Source: Marinobacter szutsaonensis (lineage in GTDB: Bacteria > Pseudomonadota > Gammaproteobacteria > Pseudomonadales > Oleiphilaceae). Taken from it: 64,000 nucleotides of DNA. This document shows, piece by piece, positions 24,884-33,701 of the stretch. The stretch is from assembly GCF_039523335.1 (NCBI RefSeq), contig NZ_BAAAFC010000001.1:186001-250000 (forward strand), given 5' to 3'. Below the pieces are notes generated by a model, which was not told where the DNA came from, ran no database searches, and saw only the letters and a list, made by a program, of their open reading frames with translations. The position numbers and the translations under genes were made by a program. Numbering within the stretch: the first letter of the stretch is position 1; the number at the start of each line of letters is the position of its first letter.

Positions 24884-25723
24884 CTATGGCCGTGTCGCCG
24901 GGCCGACGACTGGAAGACCATTGCTCATGTAGGTCAGGAAATATTCGAGATTACGGTATTCCTCACTCTGTGCCGGCAACGGTTCCGCCCGAACGTTGTT
25001 GTTACATCCCGCGAAGCGGCGATGCAGCGTGCCCAGCTCACCCCATTTGGATCGATGTACCGGGAAGTTTGCCGGTTGTCCCACGGTTGGAGACAGGAAA
25101 TCCGCCCGGATCCATTTGCCGGGGTTCTGCACATGACAGCTTGCGCAGGAGAAATTCAGTTGCCCCCGCCGGCTGTAGTAGAACTCCTTGCCATCCTGGT
25201 AGGCAGCCAGTGCATCAGGGTCGTCCGGCACTTTGATATTGATGGGTTTGCCCTGGGAGGTGGATGCCATATAAGCGGAAATTGACGCGATGGCCCCCTT
25301 CTTCCATTTCAGGGGCTCCTCACCATTGGCCTCACGGCAGCGGTTTATGGCGAGCTCAAGCGTGATCACCTCGTTCTTTTCTGTGTCGAAATAGGGATAG
25401 TTCTGTCGAATCCCGATGCCACCGTTTTCAAAACAGCTGGCGTAGGTCTTGCCATTGGCAAACGGCGTTTCGAACATCTCCTGACCTTCGGCCACCGCAA
25501 ACTCGTATGGAGGAAAATCCTGCATGGATTCCCACTGTTTGCGGCGGTCGTCGTTCAGCGCGTACTGGCCGTTCACGAATTCCTCGAATGGCACATCCGG
25601 GAACATCTGCTTGAAGTATTCAACCGTTTCTTTCCGGTCTTCTTCAGGTGTCGCTCCCGCCAGTGCCTGGGGCACCGCGAGCGCCGCCCCGAGAGCGACC
25701 AGAATGACTTTCGCTTTAAGCAT
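24884..25723 (-). CDS. soxA: Cytochrome SoxA, catalytic subunit of SoxXA
   Basis: The 279-residue periplasmic cytochrome couples thiosulfate to the SoxY cysteine. A signal peptide is followed by one haem motif, CASCH, in LNFSCASCHVQ. The upstream position that holds a second haem in di-haem SoxA is here ASCFENGG, so this is the mono-haem type. The persulfide-ligand cysteine lies in RFAGCNNN. The ATG at 25723 has AAGGAGG at good spacing; a TTG two codons earlier is less likely. Confidence 0.94.
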   Translation of the reverse strand: MLKAKVILVALGAALAVPQALAGATPEEDRKETVEYFKQMFPDVPFEEFVNGQYALNDDRRKQWESMQDFPPYEFAVAEGQEMFETPFANGKTYASCFENGGIGIRQNYPYFDTEKNEVITLELAINRCREANGEEPLKWKKGAIASISAYMASTSQGKPINIKVPDDPDALAAYQDGKEFYYSRRGQLNFSCASCHVQNPGKWIRADFLSPTVGQPANFPVHRSKWGELGTLHRRFAGCNNNVRAEPLPAQSEEYRNLEYFLTYMSNGLPVVGPATRP

Positions 25724-25774
25724 GTCCAATCCTCCTTTTCGGCGGCTCAGGATGATCCTGTCCGCCGACCATCT

Positions 25775-26086
25775 TCAGGCGATCGTTGCGGTGGTTGAAT
25801 CGCTTGCGCCCTCGTTATCGATCCAGCTGATGGTGAGCTCGTCACCCTTCTTGGCTCCTTTGAATCGACACTCCAGGAACGGATCCTTGGATACCGCCGG
25901 ACCCCAGTTGGCAACAAACACGTTCTTGCCGTTATGGGAAATGGTCAGAACCTTGATGAAGTGGGCAGGAATGACATTACCTGCGGAATCCTTCACAAAG
26001 CCGGAATCCATGGGGTGTCGAACCAAGGCTTTCAGTGATGTAACACCGTTGTTTTCTACTGCACGTACTCTGATACTGGACGCCAT
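25775..26086 (-). CDS. soxZ: Sulfur carrier subunit SoxZ
   Basis: The 103-residue immunoglobulin-like protein pairs with SoxY. Signature segments are IRVRAVENNGVTSLKALVRHPMDSG near the N-terminus and FLECRFKGAKKGDELTISW near the C-terminus. AGGAG precedes the ATG. It lacks a signal peptide, as expected, because it is exported together with the Tat-bearing SoxY. Confidence 0.94.
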   Translation of the reverse strand: MASSIRVRAVENNGVTSLKALVRHPMDSGFVKDSAGNVIPAHFIKVLTISHNGKNVFVANWGPAVSKDPFLECRFKGAKKGDELTISWIDNEGASDSTTATIA

Positions 26087-26110
26087 TATTGTTCTCCTGT
26101 CCGTTTACTG

Positions 26111-26599
26111 TTAGCCGCCGCAGCCGCCAACGGTGACTTTCACGTTCTGGGTGGCCTTGTAGGCTTTGCCATCAGAAATCACGACCGCTACCACATCTGT
26201 CGTCTCCGCCATTTTCAGGCGATTTGATACAAACGGCAGGGTGCCCTCAGGAATGTCAAAATAGGCCGCCAGAGCGTTCGGGTTCTTGGCTACCAGCAGC
26301 GCGATACCAGTCACATTCGGGAGTGAGGTTTCAACGCTTACCGGTACCACGGCACCGTTCTGCGCGATGGTTGGCAGATCCATGGTGATCTGGTCAGATT
26401 CAGTCGCCTCCATGCCGTAGAGCTCAGCAATGGTTTCATCCACGCCGGGGGTCTTGAACGCCTTCTCCGGCCAATCAGATGCATCGGGGGCGGTCGCGGC
26501 CTCTACTCGCAGTGGCACAATGCCGGAACCCAGTGCAAAGCCGGCAACGCTCACACCCAGCATCCCCTTCAAAAAGCCTCTTCGCCTTTGGTCAGTCAC
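26111..26599 (-). CDS. soxY: Sulfur carrier subunit SoxY
   Basis: The 162-residue protein carries sulfur intermediates on the cysteine of its C-terminal swinging arm, here the exact ending GGCGG. A Tat-type signal (RRRGFLKGMLG) opens the protein. The start is a GTG at 26599 after GGAGGAG. It lies between soxX and soxZ, spaced 19 and 24 bp. Confidence 0.95.
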   Translation of the reverse strand: MTDQRRRGFLKGMLGVSVAGFALGSGIVPLRVEAATAPDASDWPEKAFKTPGVDETIAELYGMEATESDQITMDLPTIAQNGAVVPVSVETSLPNVTGIALLVAKNPNALAAYFDIPEGTLPFVSNRLKMAETTDVVAVVISDGKAYKATQNVKVTVGGCGG

Positions 26600-26618
26600 G
26601 GTAACTTCTCCTCCGCAT

Positions 26619-26972
26619 TTAAAGCGTGTACAGGTAATCGATGATCCGATTGATTTCTTGTTTGCTCAGGATCATGTGTCGTCCGAATGGCGGCATCACC
26701 GTCATCGGGTTGAACTGGGTTTCGTCCCAGATGCGTTTGAACAGCAGTTCCCGGTCGGGGAAACGAGCTTTCATGTCGGCAAGTTCAGGACCTATATTCC
26801 CGGTCAATTTGCCGTCATCCATTTTGTGGCAGGCCAGGCAGTTACCGTCCTTCCGGCTGTATGCGAGTTCTTTGCCCCGGTCGATATCAGCCTGGGTCGG
26901 TTCGGCAAACACCGGCGCTGTGGCGCTCAGTGCGAGTGTGGTCAAGCACACGGAAATTAACCCTTTTCGCAT
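26619..26972 (-). CDS. soxX: Cytochrome SoxX
   Basis: The 117-residue mono-haem cytochrome c with signal peptide has the haem motif CLACH after DGN. The methionine ligand probably lies in NPMTVMPPFGRH. It forms the electron-accepting subunit of SoxXA. A GTG one codon upstream is an alternative start; both share the GAGGAGG site. The gene lies between soxD and soxY rather than next to soxA. Confidence 0.92.
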   Translation of the reverse strand: MRKGLISVCLTTLALSATAPVFAEPTQADIDRGKELAYSRKDGNCLACHKMDDGKLTGNIGPELADMKARFPDRELLFKRIWDETQFNPMTVMPPFGRHMILSKQEINRIIDYLYTL

Positions 26973-27023
26973 CACGCATTCCTCCTCGGCACTCTTTGGA
27001 GCTATCGCTCCGGTTCAGCCTTC

Positions 27024-27701
27024 TTATTCTGTAATCCCCTCGTCGAGGGGGCCAGTTGTGCTTGGTGTCAGGTTTTTGCCCGCAGCGGAGTCAGAAACGG
27101 TGACCTCCTCTTTGCAGTTTTCCATGCAACGTTCGTTATTCACCACCGGTCGCGGGTCTTCCCAGGTGAACCCATCGTGATTGGGCATCTCGACCTGCGG
27201 CAGTGTCTCCTTGTTGGCCACGAAGTCGGCTTCTACGATGTAATTGAGATTCAGGACATAAGCCGTCAGTGCATACACTTGGTCATCCGTCAGGGATTGC
27301 GGCGCGAAGAACGGCATGGCCCGGTGGATGTAATCCCAGAGCGTGGAGGCATAAGGCCAGTAACTCCCCACGGTTTTCTCCGGACGGTCCTCGGTGAGGC
27401 TGCCCTCCCCGCCTGCGAGTTTCGGGTAGCGCCCCATACCTTCGCCGAAGGCACCGTGGCAGGAGGAGCAATGCGTCTCGTAGACGGCCATGCCCTCGTC
27501 GACCGTACCACTGCCATCGGGCAGACCTTTGCCATCAGGACGCACATCGATATCCCAGGCTGCAATCTGTTCATCGGTCGCGGGCTCACCGTACCCGTAA
27601 TGGCCGGCCGGCTCGGCCGCACCAAGGATGGGCATGGATGCCAGGATCACACCGCAACAGGCGCTGGCGAGCAGGCGTGGTTTTTTATGAAAGCTGAACA
27701 T
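27024..27701 (-). CDS. soxD: Cytochrome subunit SoxD of sulfane dehydrogenase
   Basis: The 225-residue protein has a signal peptide and one haem motif, CSSCH, in YETHCSSCHGAFGEG. A YLNY-type motif and an MPNHDGF methionine region follow. A CMENC near the C-terminus is not a haem site, so the protein is mono-haem, unlike di-haem Paracoccus SoxD and more like SorB. It partners SoxC for the six-electron oxidation of the sulfane sulfur. The ATG at 27701 overlaps soxC by 17 bp; a longer frame lacks support. Confidence 0.88.
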   Translation of the reverse strand: MFSFHKKPRLLASACCGVILASMPILGAAEPAGHYGYGEPATDEQIAAWDIDVRPDGKGLPDGSGTVDEGMAVYETHCSSCHGAFGEGMGRYPKLAGGEGSLTEDRPEKTVGSYWPYASTLWDYIHRAMPFFAPQSLTDDQVYALTAYVLNLNYIVEADFVANKETLPQVEMPNHDGFTWEDPRPVVNNERCMENCKEEVTVSDSAAGKNLTPSTTGPLDEGITE

Positions 27702-29016
27702 TGACCACACTCCCGTCTCCGTTGACTTTCCAGGTCTGGATCGCGTTCTTGTGATAGATCGAGTTGGTGCCGCGAGCCTGTTTGAGCTGAGCCAGGGTCG
27801 GCTGAACATAACCGGTCTCGTCAATAACCCGGGACTGCAGCAGTGCGGGATTACCATCCCACTTCCATTCCAGGGAGAACCGGGTCAGGGATTTGGACAT
27901 GACCGGCTCGCGCAGTTGCGCCTGCTGCCAGTTCTGGCCGCCGTCAACGGAAACGTCGACAGCTTTCACCTTGCCGCGGCCGCTCCAGGCGAGACCTTCA
28001 ATCTGACAAACACCCTTGTTCGTCAATGGCATTTCAGGGCATGGCGAGGTGATTACCGATTTGGCTTCCATGACCCAGGTGAAGCCATGGGCCGTGCCGT
28101 CGGGCATCAGGTCCGTGTACTTGGACGTTTCCTCCCGTTGCATCCAGGGCTTGTCCCCCACTTCCAGCCGGCGCAGCCATTTCACATGGGTGTTACCTTC
28201 CCAGCCCGGCACAACCAGGCGAATGGGGTAGCCCTGTTCCCGTCGCAATGCCTCACCGTTCTGGGCATAGGCGACAATAACGTCGTCAAGAGCCTTCTCC
28301 AGAGGAATGCTGCGGGTCATGGCGGCACCATCAGCACCTTCGGCGAGCAGCCATTTGCCTTCCGGCTTGATTCCAACCTCCTGGAGCAGTGTGGAGAGCC
28401 GGACACCGGTCCACTCCGCGCAGCTCACCATGCCGTGCAGGAACTGGAGCGAATTGAGCTGAGCTCCACGCCATTCCATGCCGCCATTGGCGGGGCACTC
28501 GATGAAGTTGATCTGGGAAACACTGGGGAATCGCTGCAGATCTTCCATGGAGAGGATGATCGGCCGGTCGACAAGACCATGAATCATCAGGCGATGTTGC
28601 TGAGGGTCAATTTCCGGCCGACCGGCGTGGTGCCGTTCGAAGAAAAGGCCGTTGGGAGTAATGATGCCTTTCAGATGCTGGAGCGGGGTAAAGCTGATGG
28701 AAGAAACTTTATCTGCCGTTAGCCAGGGTACGTTCCGGCGTATGACATCTTTCTCGAACGGAGATGGAACACCATAAGGATCGGTGACCACCCCTGGCCC
28801 GAGAGATCGGGTCCACGGCGGAATCTCGGGCGGATACTGTGTCGAAGCGAGTGCCTTCGGGGCGATGCCTGCGAGAGCACCTCCAACCATGGCACCGCCT
28901 GCGGTGAACAGTCCGCTTCTGAGAAAACGTCTGCGTTCTTCTGAGGGTAAGCGTTCTGACTCTTCCAGGGCTATTTTGGACGCATCCTGGTTGAGTCGGC
29001 GGAGTTTGCCGAGCAT
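27685..29016 (-). CDS. soxC: Molybdenum sulfane dehydrogenase SoxC
   Basis: The 443-residue sulfite-oxidase-family protein has a Tat signal (RRRFLRSG about residue 28). The molybdopterin cysteine lies in VSCAEWTGV. Cofactor contacts such as NFIECPANGG and VVPGWEGNTHVKWLRRLEV are present, followed by the dimerisation domain. It is the first gene of the sox operon; its promoter must lie in 29017-29275, shared with the divergent metallo-hydrolase gene. Presence of SoxCD implies complete oxidation of thiosulfate to sulfate without sulfur globules. Confidence 0.94.
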   Translation of the reverse strand: MLGKLRRLNQDASKIALEESERLPSEERRRFLRSGLFTAGGAMVGGALAGIAPKALASTQYPPEIPPWTRSLGPGVVTDPYGVPSPFEKDVIRRNVPWLTADKVSSISFTPLQHLKGIITPNGLFFERHHAGRPEIDPQQHRLMIHGLVDRPIILSMEDLQRFPSVSQINFIECPANGGMEWRGAQLNSLQFLHGMVSCAEWTGVRLSTLLQEVGIKPEGKWLLAEGADGAAMTRSIPLEKALDDVIVAYAQNGEALRREQGYPIRLVVPGWEGNTHVKWLRRLEVGDKPWMQREETSKYTDLMPDGTAHGFTWVMEAKSVITSPCPEMPLTNKGVCQIEGLAWSGRGKVKAVDVSVDGGQNWQQAQLREPVMSKSLTRFSLEWKWDGNPALLQSRVIDETGYVQPTLAQLKQARGTNSIYHKNAIQTWKVNGDGSVVNVQLS

Positions 29017-29210
29017 ATTGTTTTTCTCCTCCTTCGATGCCTTCTCGGGCAGCCGGCCGACGATCAGTGCGGGACTGAGGTGCGGTCTTGTTGTTTCTGT
29101 TATAAGGATATAATTTATTTATAAACGTCTAGATAGGAGGTTACAAGTGGTTTCTGAATCCGGATTCATAGGACGTTCGTCGTAAAAGGCCTGCTTCAGA
29201 TCCCCTTAAA

Positions 29211-29224
29211 TTGACGCAAATCAA
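29211..29224. promoter_or_regulatory. FNR/ANR-like box TTGAC-GCAA-ATCAA
   Basis: The site TTGACGCAAATCAA differs from the FNR consensus TTGAT-N4-ATCAA at one base. It lies 51 bp before the ATG of the metallo-hydrolase gene and about 190 bp before soxC, in the divergent control region. It would link the locus to oxygen status or to another CRP/FNR regulator. An AT-rich segment with two TTATAA arms at 29100-29124 is a candidate core promoter for soxC. Confidence 0.4.
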
Positions 29225-29275
29225 TGCAAATACAGTCACTTACATGGCAGTAAAAACAGCAAAGGAGAAGCCGAA

Positions 29276-30280
29276 ATGCGGGCAAGAAAAACTGAAATCA
29301 GGATCAGAAGTGCAGGATTAATCGGCGCAATGATGATCGCTTCCGGAACGATGGCAGCCGGATCCGCGGCAGACTATGCCCCGCTGTCGATTCCGTTCGA
29401 GGCCGAGCCGGTCAGCGTGGACAACGTTTATTACTTTTCGGGCCAGTCCGGAGTTCCCGGGAAGCAGAATGAGGGCTTTACCGCCAATGCGGGCTTTGTG
29501 ATCACCGAGGATAGTGTGGTGGTATTCGACGCCCTGGGGACGCCAAGCCTTGGCGCTGCGATGATCGATAAAATACGCGAAAAGACGAAATTACCGATCT
29601 CCCATGTGGTAATCAGTCACTATCATGCAGACCACGTATATGGCCTCCAGGCTTTCAAGGATCTGACCGATGCGCAGGTGATTGCCCAGGAAACGGCCAG
29701 TGTCTATATCAATAGCCCCGATGCCGGGCAACGTCTTGATCAACGCAAACAGGCACTTTCACCCTGGGTTGATGACAACACCAGAGTTGTCGCGCCGGAT
29801 GTAACCTTCGAGGACGAAACGTCGGTGGAATCGGGTAGCTACAGCTTCAGCCTCGTACACGCCGGCCCCGCCCACTCGACCGATGACAGCCTGATGATGG
29901 TGCAGCCTGCCCGTGTACTGTTTTCCGGAGATATCATTCAGAGCGGGCGGGTGCCCTACCTCGCCAGTTCCGAGGTCGATACCAGAAACTGGATGGAAGC
30001 CATCGATAAGGTTCGGGAGATGAATCCCAAAATCCTGATACCAGGCCATGGCAAGGCTTCGGAGAATGCCATGGAGGCCCTCAACTTCACCTACGACTAT
30101 CTGGCGTATGTGCGGGAGCAGATGGGCGCCGCAGTTGAGAACTGGGTTCAGTTCGAGGAAGCCTATGCAGCAACCGACTGGTCCCGTTACGAGGGCCTGC
30201 CGGCCTTTGACGCATCCAACAAGGCCAACGCCTATCGTGTTTACCTCGAAATGGAGAAAGCGGCGCTCGGCGGCAGCTAG
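29276..30280 (+). CDS. SoxH-like periplasmic metallo-hydrolase
   Basis: The 334-residue protein has a signal peptide and an intact metallo-beta-lactamase zinc site: His115-Tyr-His117-Ala-Asp119-His120, His in HAGPAHS, Asp in FSGDII and His in IPGHGKA. It is divergent from soxC and resembles SoxH/quinoprotein-relay hydrolases often seen near sox genes; their substrate is unknown. AAAGGAGAAGCCGAA precedes the ATG. An FNR-like box lies 51 bp upstream. It contrasts with the family member at 19932-20867, which lost these ligands. Confidence 0.85.
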   Translation: MRARKTEIRIRSAGLIGAMMIASGTMAAGSAADYAPLSIPFEAEPVSVDNVYYFSGQSGVPGKQNEGFTANAGFVITEDSVVVFDALGTPSLGAAMIDKIREKTKLPISHVVISHYHADHVYGLQAFKDLTDAQVIAQETASVYINSPDAGQRLDQRKQALSPWVDDNTRVVAPDVTFEDETSVESGSYSFSLVHAGPAHSTDDSLMMVQPARVLFSGDIIQSGRVPYLASSEVDTRNWMEAIDKVREMNPKILIPGHGKASENAMEALNFTYDYLAYVREQMGAAVENWVQFEEAYAATDWSRYEGLPAFDASNKANAYRVYLEMEKAALGGS

Positions 30281-30289
30281 GCCCCGGAA

Positions 30290-30889
30290 TCAGCGAGCTA
30301 CTCTCGCCTGCTCCTCGGCGGCCAGCTCTTCCAGGGTGCTGTACTCGCACTCCTTGCTGGCGATGAAACCGTCGGATGAGTCCACCAGGATATTGTCATC
30401 GCGCATGAAGCGGCGGCCAAGGAGTACGGGGTAGGAGAACTTGCCGCGATCGGTCAGCGAGAACTGGGTAGTGTGCATTGTGCCGGCGATGCAGAATTCC
30501 AGATCGACCACATAGCGGCGTTGGGATGGTGCCCCCTTGCGTTTGATGAGTACCGTCCTGCGCACCGGGCGTTCCAGCACGATCACCACATCGTCATGCT
30601 TGAACTCGCCCTCGGCCGGCTGATCCTCATGATCTCCCAAGGGAATTTCAAAGCTGACCCACCGTTCCTCGTTACGGGTGAATTCCTCAACATTCACCGC
30701 ATGCAGAGACGATGTTTTCGCCCCGGTGTCGAGCCGGGCCTTGAGTCTCAGACGTGTATCTTTCATCACCACCCATTCGACGAACCCCAGAGTTTCGGGA
30801 ACCCGGTCGTCAGTACCTGTTTTTTCCTCAGCCATGGCAGACGTAGCTGCCAGCGATAACATCAGCAGAACAGTAGTCAGAAACCGCAT
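30290..30889 (-). CDS. Retropepsin-like aspartic protease (RimB/DUF785 type), secreted form
   Basis: The 199-residue protein has a signal peptide (LLMLSLAATSAMA) and the DUF785 core: the catalytic-type RLDTGAKTSSLHA near residue 53 and later VLLGRRFMRDDNILVDSS. Families of this kind were called ATP-dependent zinc proteases but are structurally retropepsin-like; some act with RimK-type ligases. The signal peptide suggests a periplasmic role. Its ATG overlaps the acpH stop (TAATG), so the pair is co-translated. Confidence 0.8.
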   Translation of the reverse strand: MRFLTTVLLMLSLAATSAMAEEKTGTDDRVPETLGFVEWVVMKDTRLRLKARLDTGAKTSSLHAVNVEEFTRNEERWVSFEIPLGDHEDQPAEGEFKHDDVVIVLERPVRRTVLIKRKGAPSQRRYVVDLEFCIAGTMHTTQFSLTDRGKFSYPVLLGRRFMRDDNILVDSSDGFIASKECEYSTLEELAAEEQARVAR

Positions 30890-31461
30890 TAAAACCCCTT
30901 CGCAATCGATTGAAGATCCGGGAAAAATTCAAGAAACCGCTCTTCAAGCTCCGGTCGGTGATCGTGGATTTCCTCGATCATCCCCTCAAACCGGTTGGCA
31001 AACCGGATGCGGGAGGCGACCCGGTCCAGCGCCTGCCCTATATTCTCCAGGTCCTGATAGGCTCCGAACCAGTCGTAGTCCACCATCCTCGCTGTTACGC
31101 GCGCCATTTGTGGCGGCATCAGATGGCGATTTTCACTCAGCTCCCGGTAGGTGCGCTCGATAAACCGGTCGCAATCATGATCACTGAACCTGTACCAGTG
31201 TTTCAGCAGGAAATGGTCGTAGAGTATGTCCAGCGCGACACCGGCAAACCGCCTGCGCTGTGACGAGAAAAGCCGTTTGGAAGCGAGAACCTGGGGATGG
31301 CGGTCCGTAAAGGTATCCACCGAGAAATGGTGTCGCACTCCCCGGTGTACTTCACCTGGTAACGCCGATAGTTCGACGCCCCGGGTGAAGTCACCGAGAA
31401 TGCTGCCCACGCGGGCTTCCGGGGAATCCGGTGCGAGGAATACGTGGGCAAGATGGTTCAA
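30889..31461 (-). CDS. acpH: Acyl carrier protein phosphodiesterase AcpH
   Basis: The 190-residue protein begins MNHLAHVFLA, typical of AcpH, and carries the histidine/aspartate pattern of this HD-like family (GDFTRG, GVRHHFSVDTFTD, LDILYDHFLLKHW). It removes the phosphopantetheine arm from ACP. The start is a TTG at 31461 with GGGAG close upstream. It overlaps the protease gene by one base. Confidence 0.88.
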   Translation of the reverse strand: MNHLAHVFLAPDSPEARVGSILGDFTRGVELSALPGEVHRGVRHHFSVDTFTDRHPQVLASKRLFSSQRRRFAGVALDILYDHFLLKHWYRFSDHDCDRFIERTYRELSENRHLMPPQMARVTARMVDYDWFGAYQDLENIGQALDRVASRIRFANRFEGMIEEIHDHRPELEERFLEFFPDLQSIAKGF

Positions 31462-31494
31462 ATCGACTCCCGATTCGCTAACTCAGAGCAACGA

Positions 31495-32034
31495 TCAGAA
31501 ATTAAGCTGGATACCTACGCCGAGGCCATCGAGCTCAACATTGTCGTCGTCATAGTAACGCATGTATTCCAGGTTACCGGACAGGTTCGGGGCGAACTCC
31601 ATGTTGGCACCGATACCGTAGGAAACATCGGAGTCATCGTCTTCCACTGAACCAACTTCAGCCTCAATCCGGGTGAAACCCAGGACCGCATACGGCGTTA
31701 CCGGGGATTCATTGGCCAGGTTGAACGTGGCATAGCCACCATAGAAGTTGTCTACGGAGACATCCACGCCGTTGATCGTGTCATCGTCAACGCCAAAGCC
31801 GGCACGGGCCTCGATGCCGAGGAAGGGGGTTGCCATAACCCCGACCTTGCCGGAAAGGGTGCCGACATCAGCATCGTAAGGCCCCAGCTCCGCATTCATG
31901 AAGGTATAGTTCAAGCCGGCATAAAGCCCGCCAACACCGGATTTGTACATGTCCTGAGCCTGGGCCGCACCGGTTGCCAGGAAACCGCCAGAAATGGTTG
32001 CCAGCGCCAGCGCGAAAGATTTTGTACGTGTCAT
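31495..32034 (-). CDS. Outer membrane beta-barrel protein
   Basis: The 179-residue protein has a signal peptide cleaved near AAQAQDMYK. Alternating hydrophobic strands (GGLYAGLNYTFM, GGYATFNLA, YGIGANMEF) and a C-terminal phenylalanine in GVGIQLNF mark an eight-stranded OmpA/OmpX-like barrel. Acidic loops rich in Asp (VGSVEDDDSDV, YYDDDNVE) fit a marine host. AAGGAG precedes the ATG. No specific function can be assigned. Confidence 0.82.
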   Translation of the reverse strand: MTRTKSFALALATISGGFLATGAAQAQDMYKSGVGGLYAGLNYTFMNAELGPYDADVGTLSGKVGVMATPFLGIEARAGFGVDDDTINGVDVSVDNFYGGYATFNLANESPVTPYAVLGFTRIEAEVGSVEDDDSDVSYGIGANMEFAPNLSGNLEYMRYYDDDNVELDGLGVGIQLNF

Positions 32035-32246
32035 AGCTTGTTCTCCTTAACCGATCCTTTCGGTGTTCATCAATGAAAATGCACCAACCCCACGTTATTT
32101 GCCATAGTAAAGATCCGAATTTACCTGTTATTTACGCCGATTTAATTTCGACTTCATCGCACGCTAAGGCCTTGACTGCCTTGCGGAAGACCGGGCCTGC
32201 AGGTATTCTGGCGCGGACTTCCGGTTCAGCTGGCTAGAGCATCCTT

Positions 32247-33698
32247 TTGAGAAACCTAAGCCCTGTCATCTTTATTGTCAGCGTTATGTTTGTGCTTCTC
32301 AGCATATTCATGACGTTACCGGTGATTTTTCTTGCCGGGTCCGAAGCGCCCAATGCCATGGCGTTTGTGGAATCGGCAGCAATTGTCTGCGGACTCGGCG
32401 TGCTCGGTATTGTCACCACCTATAACCAGCCTCGGGACCTGAAGCCCCGCTTCATGTTTGTGCTCACCGTCTCCAGCTGGTTCATCATTGCCCTCTTGTC
32501 GTCCCTGCCCTTTTACCTGAGCGATCTGCACCTTTCCGCCGCGGATGCCTTTTTCGAAGGTACCTCAGGCATAACGACGACTGGTGCAACGGTACTGAGC
32601 GGGCTGGACGACATGGATCGCGATCTCCTGCTCTGGCGCTCGATACTCCAGTGGATCGGCGGGATCGGGATTATCGGCATGTTCGTTGCCGTGTTGCCGT
32701 TCCTGCGGGTGGGCGGTATGCGCCTGTTTGCCACCGAATCCTCCGAGTGGACTGACAAGGCCCTGCCGAGGATGAAAACCCTGAGTCGTGGTCTGCTATT
32801 CGTCTATGTGACCTTTTCGGTGATCGCGGTCCTGACCTACTGGGCCTCCGGCATGAGCCTGTTTGATGCCTTCAACCACGGGTTGACCAGTATCGCGACC
32901 GGCGGATTTTCCACGTCTGATCTTTCCATGGGCAAGTTCAATGACCTGATCCTCATGGAAGCGACGTTCTTCATGATTATCGGCAGTCTGCCCTTTTTCC
33001 TGTTCGTACGGGAAATGCACGGTCAGCACGGGGTGTTGTTCCGGGACCAACAGGTGCGCATGTTCCTGGCCATCCTGCTGATCGTTCCGGCCTTGCTGAC
33101 ACTCTATCGCTGGTGGGTCTCGCCGGTTCCGTTTGATCCGATACACAATTACGCCGCCACCCTGTTCAACGTTACGTCCGTCGTCACCACGACCGGCTAC
33201 GCCTCCGAGGATTACAGTGCCTGGGGGCCGCTGGCGTTCGTACTGTTCTTTTTCCTGATGTTCGTGGGCGGCTGCTCCGGCTCGACCGCCGGCGGTATGA
33301 AGATCTTTCGGTTCCAGTTGTCCCTGATCATCCTTCGGGAACAGTTGATGCGCCTGCTCCACCCCCGTGCGGTGCTGACCCGGAACTACAACGGCCGTTC
33401 GGTCAGTGACGAGATCATCTCCTCGATGATCGCCTACACCTTCATATTCCTGTTGTGTCTGCTTCTGATTACCGTCGCCCTGGCGGCGCTGCAGCTTGAT
33501 TTTGTAACGGCGTTGTCCGGCGCGCTCACCTCCCTGACCAATGTCGGCCCGGGCCTGGGTGAGATCATCGGGCCCGCGGGCAATTTCGGCCCGCTGCCGG
33601 ATGCAGCCAAGTGGGTCCTGTCTGTCGGGATGCTGATGGGCCGGCTCGAAATTCTCAGTGTGATTATTGTCCTCTCACCAGCATTCTGGCGGGGCTGA
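32247..33698 (+). CDS. TrkH-family potassium uptake channel
   Basis: The 483-residue inner-membrane protein has four K+-channel-like repeats with filters TTTGATVL, SIATGGFS, VTTTGYAS and TNVGPG. The arginine-containing KIFRFQL segment and GGCSGSTAGGMK are typical of TrkH/TrkG. The start appears to be a TTG at 32247, giving the usual N-terminus; the next ATG would remove part of the first helix. TrkA, needed for regulation, is not in the window. It ends 4 bp before the convergent glgP. Confidence 0.88.
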   Translation: MRNLSPVIFIVSVMFVLLSIFMTLPVIFLAGSEAPNAMAFVESAAIVCGLGVLGIVTTYNQPRDLKPRFMFVLTVSSWFIIALLSSLPFYLSDLHLSAADAFFEGTSGITTTGATVLSGLDDMDRDLLLWRSILQWIGGIGIIGMFVAVLPFLRVGGMRLFATESSEWTDKALPRMKTLSRGLLFVYVTFSVIAVLTYWASGMSLFDAFNHGLTSIATGGFSTSDLSMGKFNDLILMEATFFMIIGSLPFFLFVREMHGQHGVLFRDQQVRMFLAILLIVPALLTLYRWWVSPVPFDPIHNYAATLFNVTSVVTTTGYASEDYSAWGPLAFVLFFFLMFVGGCSGSTAGGMKIFRFQLSLIILREQLMRLLHPRAVLTRNYNGRSVSDEIISSMIAYTFIFLLCLLLITVALAALQLDFVTALSGALTSLTNVGPGLGEIIGPAGNFGPLPDAAKWVLSVGMLMGRLEILSVIIVLSPAFWRG

Positions 33699-33701
33699 GC
33701 C

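Noticed and set aside
31455..31500. Possible tRNA T-arm (GGTTCAAATCGACTCCC)
   Set aside because: It lies at the acpH start and no acceptor, D or anticodon arms could be built around it.
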